From NCBI RefSeq assembly GCF_040954835.1, contig NC_090705.1:15760436-15824435 (forward strand): a stretch of 64,000 bases of DNA. The letters are read 5' to 3'. This document shows, piece after piece, positions 32,601-44,560 of this stretch. The stretch comes from Lepisosteus oculatus (Eukaryota > Chordata > Actinopteri > Semionotiformes > Lepisosteidae). The position numbers were made by a program, and so were the translations under genes. The notes beneath the pieces were generated by a model that was not told the origin of the DNA, made no database searches, and was given only the letters and a program-made list of their open reading frames with translations. How positions within the stretch are numbered: the first letter of the stretch is position 1; the number at the start of each line of letters is the position of its first letter.

Positions 32601-35600
32601 CATCTAGTCATTCTAAGATCTCTAAAAACTGCATTTCATTTTGTACTGGTAAATACAAAGCTTGCATTAGATATGTTAGATAGATTTTAGGGACCCTACA
32701 CTCACAGGTTAAAAGAAAAACTACACTTTTACTCTTGAATGCAGAAAATTCCATCCAGTTCAAGTTAATGAATGAACTTCTTCAGAATCTATAGTGAAAC
32801 ATGGAGCACAGGGTACAAATAGAAACTACAAGGAAGTGCTTTTAAAACTGTAAACTGAAGGCACTTTCTTGCATTAGGAATTTGTCTTTTTGCATACCCC
32901 AGCTTGCTCTCCATGAGACACAGGCACACAGACGGGGAGAGAGAAGCTTGGGGTCAGAGCGCAGGGTCAGCCATTTATACGGCACCCCTGGAGCAGCTAG
33001 GGTTAAGGGCCTTTCTCAGGGGCCCAATGGAGTAGGATTCCTCTTCTGGAACCAGCAACCTTCCAGCCACAGGTGCAGATCCTTAGCCACAGTGCCACTG
33101 TTCCGCCAAATGCCAACTGGGCCAATGCCTATGATGTCAAGGTTGATGCCAATGCCTTGTCTACTTTCAGGGAAATCTGGGTGAGATCCTGAGATCAATC
33201 AGCTACTTGAGATGGATGAGCTGAATGGTCTCCTCTCATTGGTAACCTAGCGGTTGAAATGGACAAGCGCAGCGGGCTGACCTGACTGCAGGAAACAGCT
33301 CAGGAGCTAATCCAGGAAACTGGCCCATAGTCTGTACACGTGGAGCGTACTGCCCCCTCCCGATAGAAGACAACAAATGGGTCGCATTGTAATACGTGAA
33401 GCTTGTATACAGGAACCTGCAATTCATCCTCTCTTCTACCAAAAAATATTTTAGAGCCGAAAGGTGACAGAATATTGAATAGGCAAGACACAAACATGCC
33501 TCTAGTAAAATATCTAAAAATGTAGACAGCTAATTAAAGCAATGCCAAAAAACATATGCTTCCATTTCCAAAAACAGGGCAGGGAGAAATATATCCATAT
33601 ATATGTGAGCGTGTGATTGGGCGTGTCCAGTGATGGACTAGCATTCTGTCCCGGGTGTATATTTATGGAATCCTGATTATCAAAATACACAGTGCTCCAA
33701 TTGCAACTACTGTGGAAATTCTAAAACTTTTTCACACTAAATTCTAACTTAGGGACTATTACAGAATTTACCTTCCACATCCATCTCTGTTACAATACAA
33801 GGGATCGTTGCCAACTAACCTGAGGGCTTTACGAGTGCAATAGCGCAATCCTGTGCAAAAAAAAAGGAGCAAAGACACTCACACAGCTGCAAACCTACCA
33901 TTCCCAGGGTGAGGGTCTGCGTGAATGAAACCAGTGTAAAATATCTGCTCTGCAAACGTTCGAATCAGCTTATCGGAGGTCTGCAAGACAAAAAAAAAAC
34001 ACACAATTTCTTACAATTCTAAAATTGTTACAGAATATCCTTAGATATCGTCCATTTTTTGCATGCTTTAATTCCAGCAACTCTAAATCAAACTGGAAAC
34101 CAACCACCTATCTGAAGTGAAGCTGCATGAAAATAAAATGAGGAGACAGGAGAGTTGTGCGATATCAGGCTGGGCCGAGCTGCCTTCGTGAAGATCTTTG
34201 TGCGAGCGCAGGGAGTCTGGCACCTCCGTACGAACACGCTCTTCATCCCTGGCAAAGACACTGGTACCTGGAATCTCCGGAACAAGACAGTACTCACATC
34301 TTTCAGGCTGACGCCCTGCTTCTTGATTGCTTCCACGTCGTTGACTTTCACACCTTCACAGTAATCTGCTGTCAGGACCCTCTGCAAGAGTCCCAGGAGT
34401 GTTACTCACTCACAGACAATCATCTTGAGCTGTTAGTTCACATCCCATTTTAAAAGCAAAGTTTCAGATCTTGGAGTGCCTGTTGTCATTATTAATATGG
34501 GCTCCCTGTGCAGTGTTAAGGATCCTGCTCTCAGTGGAAACAACTCGTTGGCACAGAAGAAAGAGGAACTGTCCCAGAGCCCCAGATGCCTAAGTCTGCC
34601 CAATCTGCGCTCTGCAGATTTGCTGTTTCCTGGGATTTTAAGGTACTGGTCCCCTGTAAACAGCAGGGGGCTACTATACAACACAGCTACACTGATTCTT
34701 AACCCTGTTAATTGCAAACAAGGCCAAATGTTTGTTTTATTGTAGAACGGTAGTGGTTAACGATTTATGTAACAAAATGTTCTCCATGTTTGGCTGCTGC
34801 TGTACTGTACCTATTTAAGTGCTTCCCCAAGGTTCTACTGGTGGGTACCGGGACTCATCTACTTGTGTCAGAAATTCAAAGCCCTCCATGAAACCACGAG
34901 GCAAAACAAAATGAGGCCGTCACAGAAAAATTCAAAAAGCTCCACTCTGCATTCAAGCACACTAGCATCTAAATATTTAAAACTGGTCACTGAATTACAT
35001 GTATAACTGAACTAGTGTCAGATCTCAGAAGAGATTAAAGAAGAATATTCAGCAACATCTGTAACCTGACACACGTATATTCCACACACACACACGAATT
35101 CTGAAGACAGACTGACTCTGTAGCTGCTGTTCTGTTCTCACCTTACTGGTCTTGTCCCAGTAAACTTTGGGAATGACAATGAATTTGAAGTGTTTGAGAT
35201 CCTGGGCACAGCGCTCCGAGTTCCGGCCTTCGTTCTCGAAATCCAGCTCCTGGGCCAGCGTTCCTTTCAAATCCTGATTCCGTACAGAAAGAGGGGAAAC
35301 GTTTTACAGCACCGAAGATACACACTTAAACTAGAACAAGCGATACTTAAACAAAATTCAAATCTGTGCCAGTCCCAGTGCTGGAATGTGATGCATTCCA
35401 AAAAAAAAGCGCTTTCTTAAACACCTTTATCACCCATCGGAATCCAAAGCTGGGATGCATGAACTTTACGATGTCCAGAAGTATTTCCACTGTCCGTATA
35501 TCCCCATCGAATCGGTCTCGGAGGTCTATGTACTGCACCTAGGACAGAGCAGAGGCTGGATGTGAGGCTGACTGGCACCACTGTGGCAGTTCTGTCTCTG

Positions 35601-38600
35601 CTGCCTGGATGCCATTTTGTCATCATATATGGAGGCTGATAGGAACACCATGACAGCTCTGTGCAGTTTCTTAAGAGCTGAACGTGCTAGCCTCCACACT
35701 GATGAAATATGAAAATATTTTTAAAAAACTCCTAGTTGGGATAGGTTATATCAAAAACTAAATACCTAGAGGAATTTCGTATGTGAACCAGGACACAAGC
35801 ATGTGTCTAGAATAACTTATTCAAATCATAGAAATGAAATACATGCGACTCTTTTATGGTTCATTTCTTTCTGGCTCTTGGCCTGTTGTTAGGAATTTGA
35901 CTGATGCTGGAGTGATAAGGACAAAAGTACTTTGCTGAAGGACACAGCAGTATCCCCACTGGGATGCGAACCCGCAACCTCACAATCTAGAGTCCTAACC
36001 AGCTCTGCCTAATTCCAACTCACATTAAAATAGAAAGTGCAGCAGAAAGAAGACTTTGTGTGAGTATCTGTGAGCAGATGGCTTAATTATCCCCCCCCCA
36101 AGTGCATCAGACATGATACAGATATACAATGCAAAAACATGAATGCAAATATATTGGTATAAAAAAAAACACTTAAGCACAAATCCCAAAGGGAAAGAAG
36201 TACAGAAGCTCACTTTGTGCACAGAAGGGTAGGGGACAGGTAGGGCTGCAAATTTCACTTTTGCCAACTGAAGCATCTGCCTACAACCCCTCATGCAGTG
36301 GACACACAAAGGAGGAGCAGATCGCTTCCACAAAAGAGTAAAATTGACACTGACGGAGGTTCGGGCTTGCGCCAGAAACCAGCCCCCAGAACGAAGGCCG
36401 CGAGGGAGACGGCTGGCATGATGGGAAGCCCCCCACCTTGACGGCCACAGGAGTCCCATCCTGCAGCTCCGCCCTGTGCACCTGAGCCAGGCTCGCTGCC
36501 GCCACGGGCTCGTAGTCGAACGTCTTGAACATCTGGTCAGGAGTGCTCTGGAAGTCTTCCAGGAACAGAGCGTCCACCTGCGGGGACATTTGCAGACAAG
36601 GACGGGTCAGGGATCGCCTCCTGTTAAACGACTTTTCGGGTCCCACGTGGATTTAAGTTCTATGTGTCGGTCAGGAGAGCAGCCGACATCCGGAAACTGA
36701 ATAGAGAAGAAGTTTATTTTGCGATGGACACAGGTACGCCTCATCTCATTTCATCTTAAGTAATGACCAGTTTTTAAAAGAGGGTTATGAAAACTGCCAA
36801 AAACATTCACCTCTGGAAATACAATTAGTACTTGGAAAAACTGTCATTAGCATTTAATCGGTGCTGCTAACCAGAGGTTTAGCAACCCGATCTCTTGAGT
36901 ACAAGAAGCAGTAAATACAGCATTAAGATATACTCTGCAGAACTTACAGTAAAAATGACATATTTTACTTCATAAAAGACATCTGTACAGGATTATGCCA
37001 TTTAAGATGGTCCACTCTACAGGGATGGTGAGAAGGTTAATAATGAATCAAAATTTGATTATAATTAGCTACAGTAGCTGTGTCTCAGGGTTTCCATTTT
37101 AAAGTCACCTGAAAGCTACCTTGTTTTACCTCTGGAAATGATTGTAGTAAAGCATTTCAGAAGCTTGTTCTGTTTAGGCTGACCTGTTAGCTGCACAATA
37201 CATCAGAGAGAGACACCTGAAGTTTCTCTTCCTAAGTTTTTTTTTCTTTAAAATTTAGAATCATCACTTTTTTGATGGAACCCATATGATTTGGAACAAA
37301 TTGAGGAAGTGTAGGTAGACTCCTCCCCCCTGCTCATATTTGAGCCAATCGTCTTTTAACCCATCGCAGGAAGCACTGCCTTGTAGCGGAGGATCAGCGC
37401 TGATTGGAAGACAGGTGTGGCCCTCAATAAAAGCACCATAAACCTTCAAGCACCTGGGAGGCCACAGGGGGCGCTGGGTCTCACCGCAGAGAGTGTCCCA
37501 CCACTTGGAGACACTGGCAGCTAGTCACATGACCCAGGCTCCAACCCGTGATCAGAGGGTGGACACGAATATCAACAGGCAGTTTCAACAACGGTGGGAG
37601 CAAACCAACACATTGTGCTTTTCAAAACCCTTCCAAACTGTAATAAGAGCTGACTTACAGTTCAGCCGTATCTGAAGTTGACGTGTTGGAAAGGGCTGAG
37701 CTGCACTAGCACACAGAATCGCGAACAGCGTGACTAGCGCTCACCTCCTTGTGTCTCCTGTCCAGAGCCCGGTCCTCCAGCACGCGCAGGGTCTGGATGT
37801 ACTCGGGGGGAAGCAGGTGGTTGAAGGCACACAGACCCTGGCCCAGCTTGATGTACAGGCCGCCGTTCCGAATGGCCCCTTCCACCATGTGGTTGGCAGC
37901 CCTCTGGTGACAGGCCGACATCCCCACCGTGTACTCCGGGCTGCTCTAGCAAGAGATCGGAGAGCCGTCAAAGAAAGGACAGGGCCCCAGTCCACAGAGC
38001 GGTGGCTCTGTGGCTAAGGATCTGCGCCTGTGGCAGGAAGGTTGCCGGTAACAAATCCCGTGGCCGGCAGAGGAATCCTATTCCGTTGGGCCCCTGAGCA
38101 AGGCCCTTAACCCCAACTGCTCCAGGGGTGCCGTATAAATGACTGACCCTGCGCTCCGACCCCAAGCTTCTCTCTCCCCGTCTGTGTGTCTCATGAGCAA
38201 GCTGGGGTATGCGAAAAGACAAATTCCTAATGCAAGAAATTCTATACGGCTAATAAAGTGATCTTATCTTATCCATGCCTGTCCTGAGGAACTCAGCCCA
38301 GTGACAGAACGGTCCAGTCTGTAAGATGTGCCCTCGTAAAGGATGGAGACTCACTTGGATACAGGACCCTTTGGACCCATCCAAAATGACCCAACAGAAA
38401 CCATTGTGCTTTGGGATCTTCTACACAAAAACCTTTAAAATGGCAAAATAAATTTACTGATATACTCCTATATAATAATATTTACTCAGGTCTCCGAGGC
38501 AGTCCAGTGATTCTGCAAATATCCAGGTTATACCCAGCTGGTGAGTATGATAGCAATTTATACTGAGTAATTTAGGACCGAGTTGTGCATTATCAAGAAA

Positions 38601-41588
38601 TCAATGTAGCATGCAGACACTTTTTGTTAACTCTCTTTGAGGCTGAATGCTCCCCAGCAGAAAGCAAAGGCAATCCAATTTTGAAGTGATATTAAAGAAA
38701 GGTTTAGAATTGTAGGACACACAAATGAAATCCCTGAGCTCTATTCAGGGGATAAATCATTAATATGAGGCACACAATATCATCAGGAATAATATTAAAA
38801 ACAGCAGTAAAAGAATACTGTAGTCACACGTAAACAGAACTGAATGTCTTTTATTGAAATTTACTCTGTCTTCTGGCAGTCTCCCATCCATCATCCTAGA
38901 TGTACTCAGAAATACATCCTCACTGTATAGGGGTGTGAGTAAAGCAAAGCTCATTCTAAAAAAATATATTTTAGGATTTCAGTTTATACAGCCCATTTTG
39001 TTATTTTGTCTTAGGCGTGCTCACATTTACCGTGTTCAAAATTTACCTCATCCAGCCCCTGCAGGCTGACGTTTGAGGTCCACCAGTAATCAAGGGAAAT
39101 CGTCAATCCAACACACAGTGACCTGCATGATCACAAACACGATTCTTCAGTTCAGAACAGTCAAGCACTGTGAATACAATACAGTAGTCCCCCATCCCCA
39201 ATTCTGAGGCCACCATCTGAGGACACCCAGCAGTGAATTGTGTATTTACACAACATGTCAAACTTTGCCCTTTGGAAATGATACACTGGGCCTCACAACA
39301 CTGCCTTGTCTTCCATATTCATCTTAATATGTACTTGCTAAAAAAAAAAAGATTGAGGAAAGTTATTGAAGAGACAGCTGTAAGCTAAGTACATGAATAG
39401 TTCCTACAGCCTCACCCAATACAGTAAGCCAGACCATTTGCAATTACTAAAACCACTCCCTTCTTTGAATATCCAAAGAACAGACTCCTCCATCGTTTTT
39501 ATCTGCATCATTTTTCCTGGAAGTCCGAACTTGTAATAGAGCTTCACTCCAGATACTGGGGCTTATTTTAGCATCAGATAACCGAGCCTAAAAGCTGCCA
39601 GTTTCTGGAGAATCGAGCGGTGAAAGTTGGCAACCCAAAATGCACGAAACATTTCAAGCCATCCAGCAGGCAAATGTGAAAAAAAACCAAACCACAAACA
39701 CACCTGCCAAAACGGCCCAGCCCTTCAAACAAGATTCTCATCCTGCGTCTCTCCCGCGGCCCTGACAGGGCGTACTGCACTCCCAAGACCAGCGGCACGC
39801 CTGCCGCAGCGCCCACTAGCACCTTCTTCAGAAAACCCCTTCTCCTCATCGGCCTGGGGAGACACATCAGCCGTTACCATCTACCGCTCCAGTTCTGAAG
39901 TTTCTGTCCAGGTGCCGTTTCCGAGGACGCCTGTTGCTAGGACAGTACACACAATCCACTCTCCTCCAGAAACATCTTGCCAGCAGACGGTATACATCAC
40001 CTTGCAGACCAGGAGCTCAGATGGGCCAGTGGGGCAGAGCCTGGGTTGTGGTGCAACAGTGCCCAGTGGCGCTGACACAGCCGCAACTGCAGGACACAAA
40101 AACATAGAGCCACTTAATCCAGAGCCAGACGTCTTTCTGTGTGCTGGAACACCAGACCAAACTGTTTTTTTTAAAAAAAAAACCAAAACAATTCACAAAG
40201 CACAACAATACACATTACACCAGAGCGAGCAATATCTTAACACTGCCAACAATATAGGGGTGTTTTTTTAGAGAAATTCTTGCTCTCAGAGATCCTTTTC
40301 AATTCAACCTGATGAAAATATCCTGGACCAATTCCCTATGATCAAAAGCCCTTGAGGACAGTTAAGGTTTCCGAGTTTTAAACTTTGCAAATCCCATTAT
40401 GCAGAGCACCACACCCATAAATGGGCACAGTAATCAGATGATGAAGGGCTTTCTTTTTCATGCAAACAGGGTGAAATGTTTTTAGAAGCGGCACGGTAGA
40501 GAGCAACTGCTAAATCAAGGCTGCTGGTGTCCATTCAGAGGCACAGTTGTTTTTATTAGCAGTTTAAGAGAACATCTTGTTACAAACCAGATGATTTAAA
40601 GATAGCGCTTCAGTGTCAGGGACCTGACCCGAGACAGTGGGATCTGTCTCATTCTGAAAGAGCCGATATGAAGGGGAGAAACTGGGAGAAAGCTGAAAGT
40701 GTAAGCGAAAGGAAGGACAGCCCTTTTTTCTCCTTGTCTCTTCACTGACATTCACCCTTGTAAGAGTTTCGACACAAGGCAGCTTGTAACTTGCCCTAAG
40801 CCATGTATTGAAGCTGGAGGGGACAGATAAGGTTCTATTAGCTTCAAGTCAGCAAGCAAAAAAGACCGACGATCGTTTATTCCACACCTTATGTTATTAA
40901 AAAAGATTCCCGGGGATTGTTCCTTTCTAAAGGCTGGTAATAATAACTAACGCGACCAGTGCTGTTTCCGCATTAACAGTTAAATGGGTGAACAGCAGAG
41001 CAATAAGACATGCGGTAACACTACAATGATGGTAAAAACAGTAACCAATTTGACGTATTAACGTGGTTGGAATATTGTATTCTACATATACATTAATTTA
41101 TGGTACATCAGAAATATTAAAGGGGAAGACAGTTAATTCTTAATTACCCTTTCGTCTGCTACAGACTGATGCATTTGGCATGATCAATACAGCGTGCAAC
41201 TGTGAACTGGGAGCTTTGCGAATAATTGTTCTTGCTGTCATTACACCAGCACTATCAAAGACTAACCTCACTTGAAGACTGCGTCTTCCAACTGACACCC
41301 ATTATCCCTTTTTAATATTCATAAAACTGCACCGAAAAAAAATACTACCCGTTCTGTCTCGGTACCAGCGAAATCTCACACGCATAAAAGCACGACACTA
41401 GAATTTAGAATATTTTGCAAAGTGAACTTGTCACGAGAAAGCCGTCATTTGGCACTACTACGGACTGCATTTCTTTTCTTGCCCGTTGAAAAAGTTGTCA
41501 ACCACTTTCAAAAATGCAACTCGCTAAACCCTTGAAGTGATCTTTACTGTGTTCATTCGCTTACCGCTCTGAAAGTATCTCCGGCCAT
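29639..41588 (-). CDS. adck5: aarF domain-containing kinase 5 (UbiB-family atypical kinase), complete
   Basis: Exons in transcript order are 41565-41588, 40001-40086, 39704-39853, 39047-39122, 37745-37945, 36437-36577, 35425-35538, 35142-35273, 34298-34381, 33899-33980, 32463-32541, 31883-31974, 30524-30776, 30153-30269 and 29639-29744. They are GT-AG and phase-consistent, giving 578 residues (human about 580). The basic N terminus ([12 protein letters not shown], later MRRRGFLKK) with a hydrophobic stretch at about 48-64 suggests mitochondrial targeting and a membrane anchor. UbiB hallmarks are the KxGQ motif KLGQ at 145-148, the Ala-rich loop [11 protein letters not shown] from about 205, VAVK at 226, the catalytic loop HADPHPGN at 356-363, and DHG in place of DFG at 380-382. 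The family is linked to coenzyme Q and lipid biology; the exact ADCK5 substrate is not established. The exon at 37945 uses acceptor TTGCTAG, which keeps phase; another AG 5 nt further on would break it. Confidence 0.95.
31495..31768 (+). repeat. LINE-tail-like dispersed repeat in adck5 intron 12-13
   Basis: This is the best preserved copy here of a fish repeat ending in GGAATTGAACCCAGGGCCCC then CACTGCGCCAGTGAGCTGTCC. It also carries TTTGGACTGTGGGAGGAAAC and AAACTCCATGCA blocks. Similar fragments occur at 6790-6900, 21690-21930, 33605-33660, 35905-36005 and 59815-59930. Confidence 0.65.
32870..33107 (-). mobile_element. tRNA-derived SINE, copy 1 (antisense to the sequence as written)
   Basis: Read on the - strand this begins GTGGCTAAGGATCTGCACC (A-box-like) and has GGTTGCTGGTTCC (B-box-like), then GGGCCCCTGAGAAAGGCCCTT, CTCCAGGGGTGCCGTATAAA and a tail of GACAAATTCCTAATGCAAG. 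It matches copies at 37996-38277 and 42446-42720 over its whole length. It lies in an adck5 intron, in the same transcriptional sense as adck5. Confidence 0.75.
35905..36005 (+). repeat. LINE-tail-like fragment in adck5 intron
   Basis: GGGATGCGAACCCGCAACCTC followed by CCTAACCAGCTCTGCC has the form of the terminal block of the 31495-31768 family. It is short and diverged, and may belong to a related tRNA-like family instead. Confidence 0.4.
37996..38277 (+). mobile_element. tRNA-derived SINE, copy 2
   Basis: GGTGGCTCTGTGGCTAAGGA starts the tRNA-like head, GCCCCTGAGCAAGGCCCTTAA lies in the body, and GACAAATTCCTAATGCAAG and AATAAAGTGATCTTATCTTA form the tail. It sits about 50 bp upstream (in adck5 sense) of the exon at 37745-37945 and is antisense to adck5. 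Confidence 0.8.
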
Positions 41589-41753
41589 GTCGCTAAGGAG
41601 AACAATGTGTAAAACCAGTCTATGCCCGGACAGTATATGGAAACGCAGGCTGTGATTGCCAGTCGCCCTTTGCCTATAGTTAACGAGCAAGGACTCTGAC
41701 GCCTCCCCTCGCTATTGCCAGGCTCGCCTTACACACGCACTGGGGTCATGTGA

Positions 41754-41759
41754 CACGTG
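41754..41759. promoter_or_regulatory. E-box CACGTG upstream of adck5
   Basis: A CACGTG core lies 166 bp upstream of the adck5 start codon, next to GTCATGTGAC, another E-box-like palindrome. Such sites bind bHLH-ZIP factors of the USF/MITF/TFEB type (established for the motif; occupancy here is unknown). Confidence 0.45.
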
Positions 41760-41777
41760 GGGTGACTGACTAGCGTG

Positions 41778-41806
41778 AAGCTAGCGTCGTTAAGCGACGC
41801 TAGCTT
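41778..41806. promoter_or_regulatory. 12-bp perfect hairpin in the adck5 upstream region
   Basis: AAGCTAGCGTCG (41778-41789) and CGACGCTAGCTT (41795-41806) are exact reverse complements around the 5-nt spacer TTAAG. It lies about 190 bp upstream of the adck5 start codon, between the two CACGTG boxes. Confidence 0.6.
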
Positions 41807-41867
41807 GGCAGCACCTTTCAAAATAAAAGCGTGACTCCGGAGCTGGCAGCTGATTTACGCGTCACGT

Positions 41868-41873
41868 CACGTG
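41868..41873. promoter_or_regulatory. Second E-box CACGTG upstream of adck5
   Basis: The context is GTCACGTCACGTGGAC, 280 bp upstream of the start codon, in a locally GC-richer stretch consistent with a promoter. Confidence 0.45.
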
Positions 41874-43899
41874 GACGGGATAAGACTTCCTGCTCTCCTT
41901 CCCGGTTGGGGTTTTTAAATTTGTGAAGGTGCCACAAAATAAACGAGGGAGGAGGTCCATACACCTTTTAGAATACCGCTGCCTGTATTTATAGTGTAAT
42001 CTTTATCAGCTATAGATTTGTGATTACCGTTCCTCCCTGGCCTTATTTATTAAGGGTAGCGTTTTTGTAATAGGTAGAAACTTGGTGCAGAAAAGGACAG
42101 CGCACTGAGGTGGTTTTAATCTACAGTTTATTTCGAATCAGAATATGACAAACTGCTGCTCTCAGGTGGGATGGATTGGTTTTGGGTTCTAAAAATGAGG
42201 CCATACTGGGCCAAAAAGAGACTTTATAACTGTCAGTGAAGTACTTTAAAATGAACCCATTTTATTTGGAAAAAAACATATAATTAATTTTTTAAAAATC
42301 AGTTTACTAAGAAGTAAATGTGCCAGCAAGAGCCCTTACAGATGTCATGTTTCATGACGTCAAAGCTCGCGTTAAAATGTGTAAAGCTTGGGCTAAGGGT
42401 TAGAGAACATGCAAACTGTTTCTGCTTGTTTACATTACATGTTAGGGTGGTGCTGTGGCTCTGTGGCTAAGGATCTGCACCTCTGGCTGGAAGGTTACCG
42501 GTTTGTATCCCATGGCTGGCAGAGAAATCCTACGCCTTTGGGCCACTGAGCAAGTCCCTTAATCACAACTGCTCCAGGGGCACTGTATAAATGGCTGACC
42601 CTGCACTCTGACCACAAGCTTCTCTCCCTGTCTATGTGTCCCATGGAGAGCAAGTTGGAGTATGTGAAAAGACAAATTCCTAATACAATAAATTGTATAT
42701 GGCCAATAGAGTGATCTTATCTGCCAAATGTTTTCCCAGACTTTTCTATATAAATCTTTCTGCATTTCCTTTATGGTTTCTATAGTAACTGCTTATCCTC
42801 CTATTTTATTAGCATCATATGTATACTTGACTCATTTATTCTCTATAACAGGCCAGAATACAGGTCATTCTGTAACAGTAGGAGGAGCCTCAAACACCCC
42901 ATCATAGGCGTCTTAAGTCATTGTCTCCTAGCAACAGATGTGTCGACTCACAGACATTCACAAATTTCAGAATGATTACTGTCAATAAGACATTGAGAAC
43001 CTTTATTCTTTCTTTATAATGCAATACTTTTGAAGACCAAAATATTTCATTTCAACAAACAGGTAAACTAACTGAATGTAATGAATATGTTTAAGCTTCA
43101 CGGCCGTCATCAACATTTGTTCTAACAAATAAGGATGCTTACATAGATAAGTGTAACAGCTCATCGTTTTTTCATTATTACCAGTAGGTTAAAATATGAA
43201 TTAATTTAAGACCAGGAACAATATACATTACATAAAGCAAGACACTAACAAAGAATACTGTATTATGCTCTTTTTTAAGAGGCAAACTGTCACCAAGGGG
43301 CTTAGCATCAAATTCAACTGTCAAATTGGGCAGTATGTCAACATTTCACGATGATTAATACGACTAATACCGTTTTAAAAGACAGGGTAACTTTGTATAG
43401 CAAAAAGTGGTAAAATAATTTTAACTCCAGTAACCGCGAAGTTGTTTTTTCTCTCAGAAACTATGGATGATATCTGAATTACTGAATTACTGTCCAATTC
43501 CAGGACCAAGATTTAAACAGGTGCCAGGCCGTGAGCATACACCTTGTCCTCCCGCAGCAAGCCCGGTCCTACCGCCGCCTACCTCAGCACCTGGAGCACC
43601 AGGGGATTCAGTATCACGCTGTTACATCACCTTGCATCATAATTACAGTTTTGTTGCCAAAGCTTACTCCAAGTCCTGAAAAGTAAACGAAATTACACAG
43701 CAATTGTGGATTATGTTTGGCACACTATTATACCTATTTAATGCCCCCAAAACCTAGCACTATTCTTAATATTTCGACGCACGTCCACTAGCAGGATAAA
43801 AAAAAATATCTGTACAGCTGTAAAAAAAAGACCTACTCTGTACCAAATCGCTATCCCATTTAAAAACGTCATACTGAACTGGGCGAAAATATAAGGTGC
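41874..43899. other. Divergent spacer between adck5 and ctdp1
   Basis: It contains one SINE (42446-42720). The rest is AT-rich with no supported exon. The proline-rich 70-codon ORF at 43467-43679 has no family match that I recognise. Confidence 0.5.
42446..42720 (+). mobile_element. tRNA-derived SINE, copy 3
   Basis: The head GTGGCTAAGGATCTGCACC, B-box-like GGTTTGTATCC, body GCTCCAGGGGCACTGTATAAA and tail GACAAATTCCTAATACAATA match copies 1 and 2. It is intact end to end and lies between adck5 and ctdp1. Confidence 0.8.
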
Positions 43900-44560
43900 T
43901 TAATGATAGTGCCTTCCCGGCTTCGCGGAGCCGGAGCTGCTGTGAGGCGCTTCCCCCTGCCTCCTCCTCCACGGCGGCGGCGTCGTCTCCCGGAAGCGGT
44001 GCGGCAACCTGCTGCCTCTCGGAGGCTTGTGTTTCCTGTTGACGAGCGGGAAGAGCGAACCTGAACGCTTTGGTTTCATCTGCTGCTGCTCTCTGGTTTC
44101 CACTTTTCGCTTTCCGATTGCTGTCTCTTTAAAAGTGCAGAGAGCCGCCTGCAGTTCCGATTCGATCTGCAGCGGTTCAGGGCGCATCGCCTTCTCGGCT
44201 AAAGTTTGGAGGGATCTGGGGGTGCGACACGGATGGAGGACCCGGCAGACTCCGGCGGTGGTACCGCAGCTCTTGCGGGCCCCTCTAAGCAGGTGACGGA
44301 GATCCGCTGCCCGGCGGGGGCCCGTCCCCTGCGGCTGCTGGAGTGGAAGGTAAAGCCGGGATCGTATGTGAATATCGACTCCGTCCTGGCGCTGTGCGCC
44401 CCGCTCCCGGTGGAGAGGGAGGCCGGAGCAGAGCCCCAGGGGCCGCCGACTCGGTCGACGGAGAAGAAGGTGAAATCGGACCGGGCCGGCGTGGTCAGAG
44501 AGCTCTGCTGTCAGCTCGGACAGGTCGTTTCTCCGGGGTAAGTGGTCAGTTGTGGGCTGG
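43900..44560 (+). promoter_or_regulatory. ctdp1: CpG-rich ctdp1 promoter and first exon region
   Basis: GC and CpG density rises sharply from about 43900 and falls after 44560, bracketing the ctdp1 start codon at 44233. No TATA box is evident. The region has the look of a CpG-island housekeeping promoter. A 235-codon antisense ORF here is a by-product of the GC content. Confidence 0.6.

Noticed and set aside
32882-33184. 100-codon ORF with a counterpart at 37968-38222
   Set aside because: The similarity between the two reading frames comes from two copies of the same tRNA-type SINE, not from a protein gene.
39704-39849. adck5 starting at ATG 39849 (MRRRGFLKK)
   Set aside because: First considered because it opens a clean frame, but the upstream exons 40001-40086 and 41565-41588 join in phase, give good splice sites and bring the length to that of the family.
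39627-40271. 214-codon ORF on the + strand
   Set aside because: It runs antisense across two adck5 coding exons (40001-40086 and 39704-39853) and their intron; those exons splice in phase on the - strand and match the family.
44206-44232. Upstream extension of ctdp1 starting at 44206
   Set aside because: The codon at 44206 is TTG. The first ATG in frame is 44233, in a good context, and gives an N terminus of the expected length.
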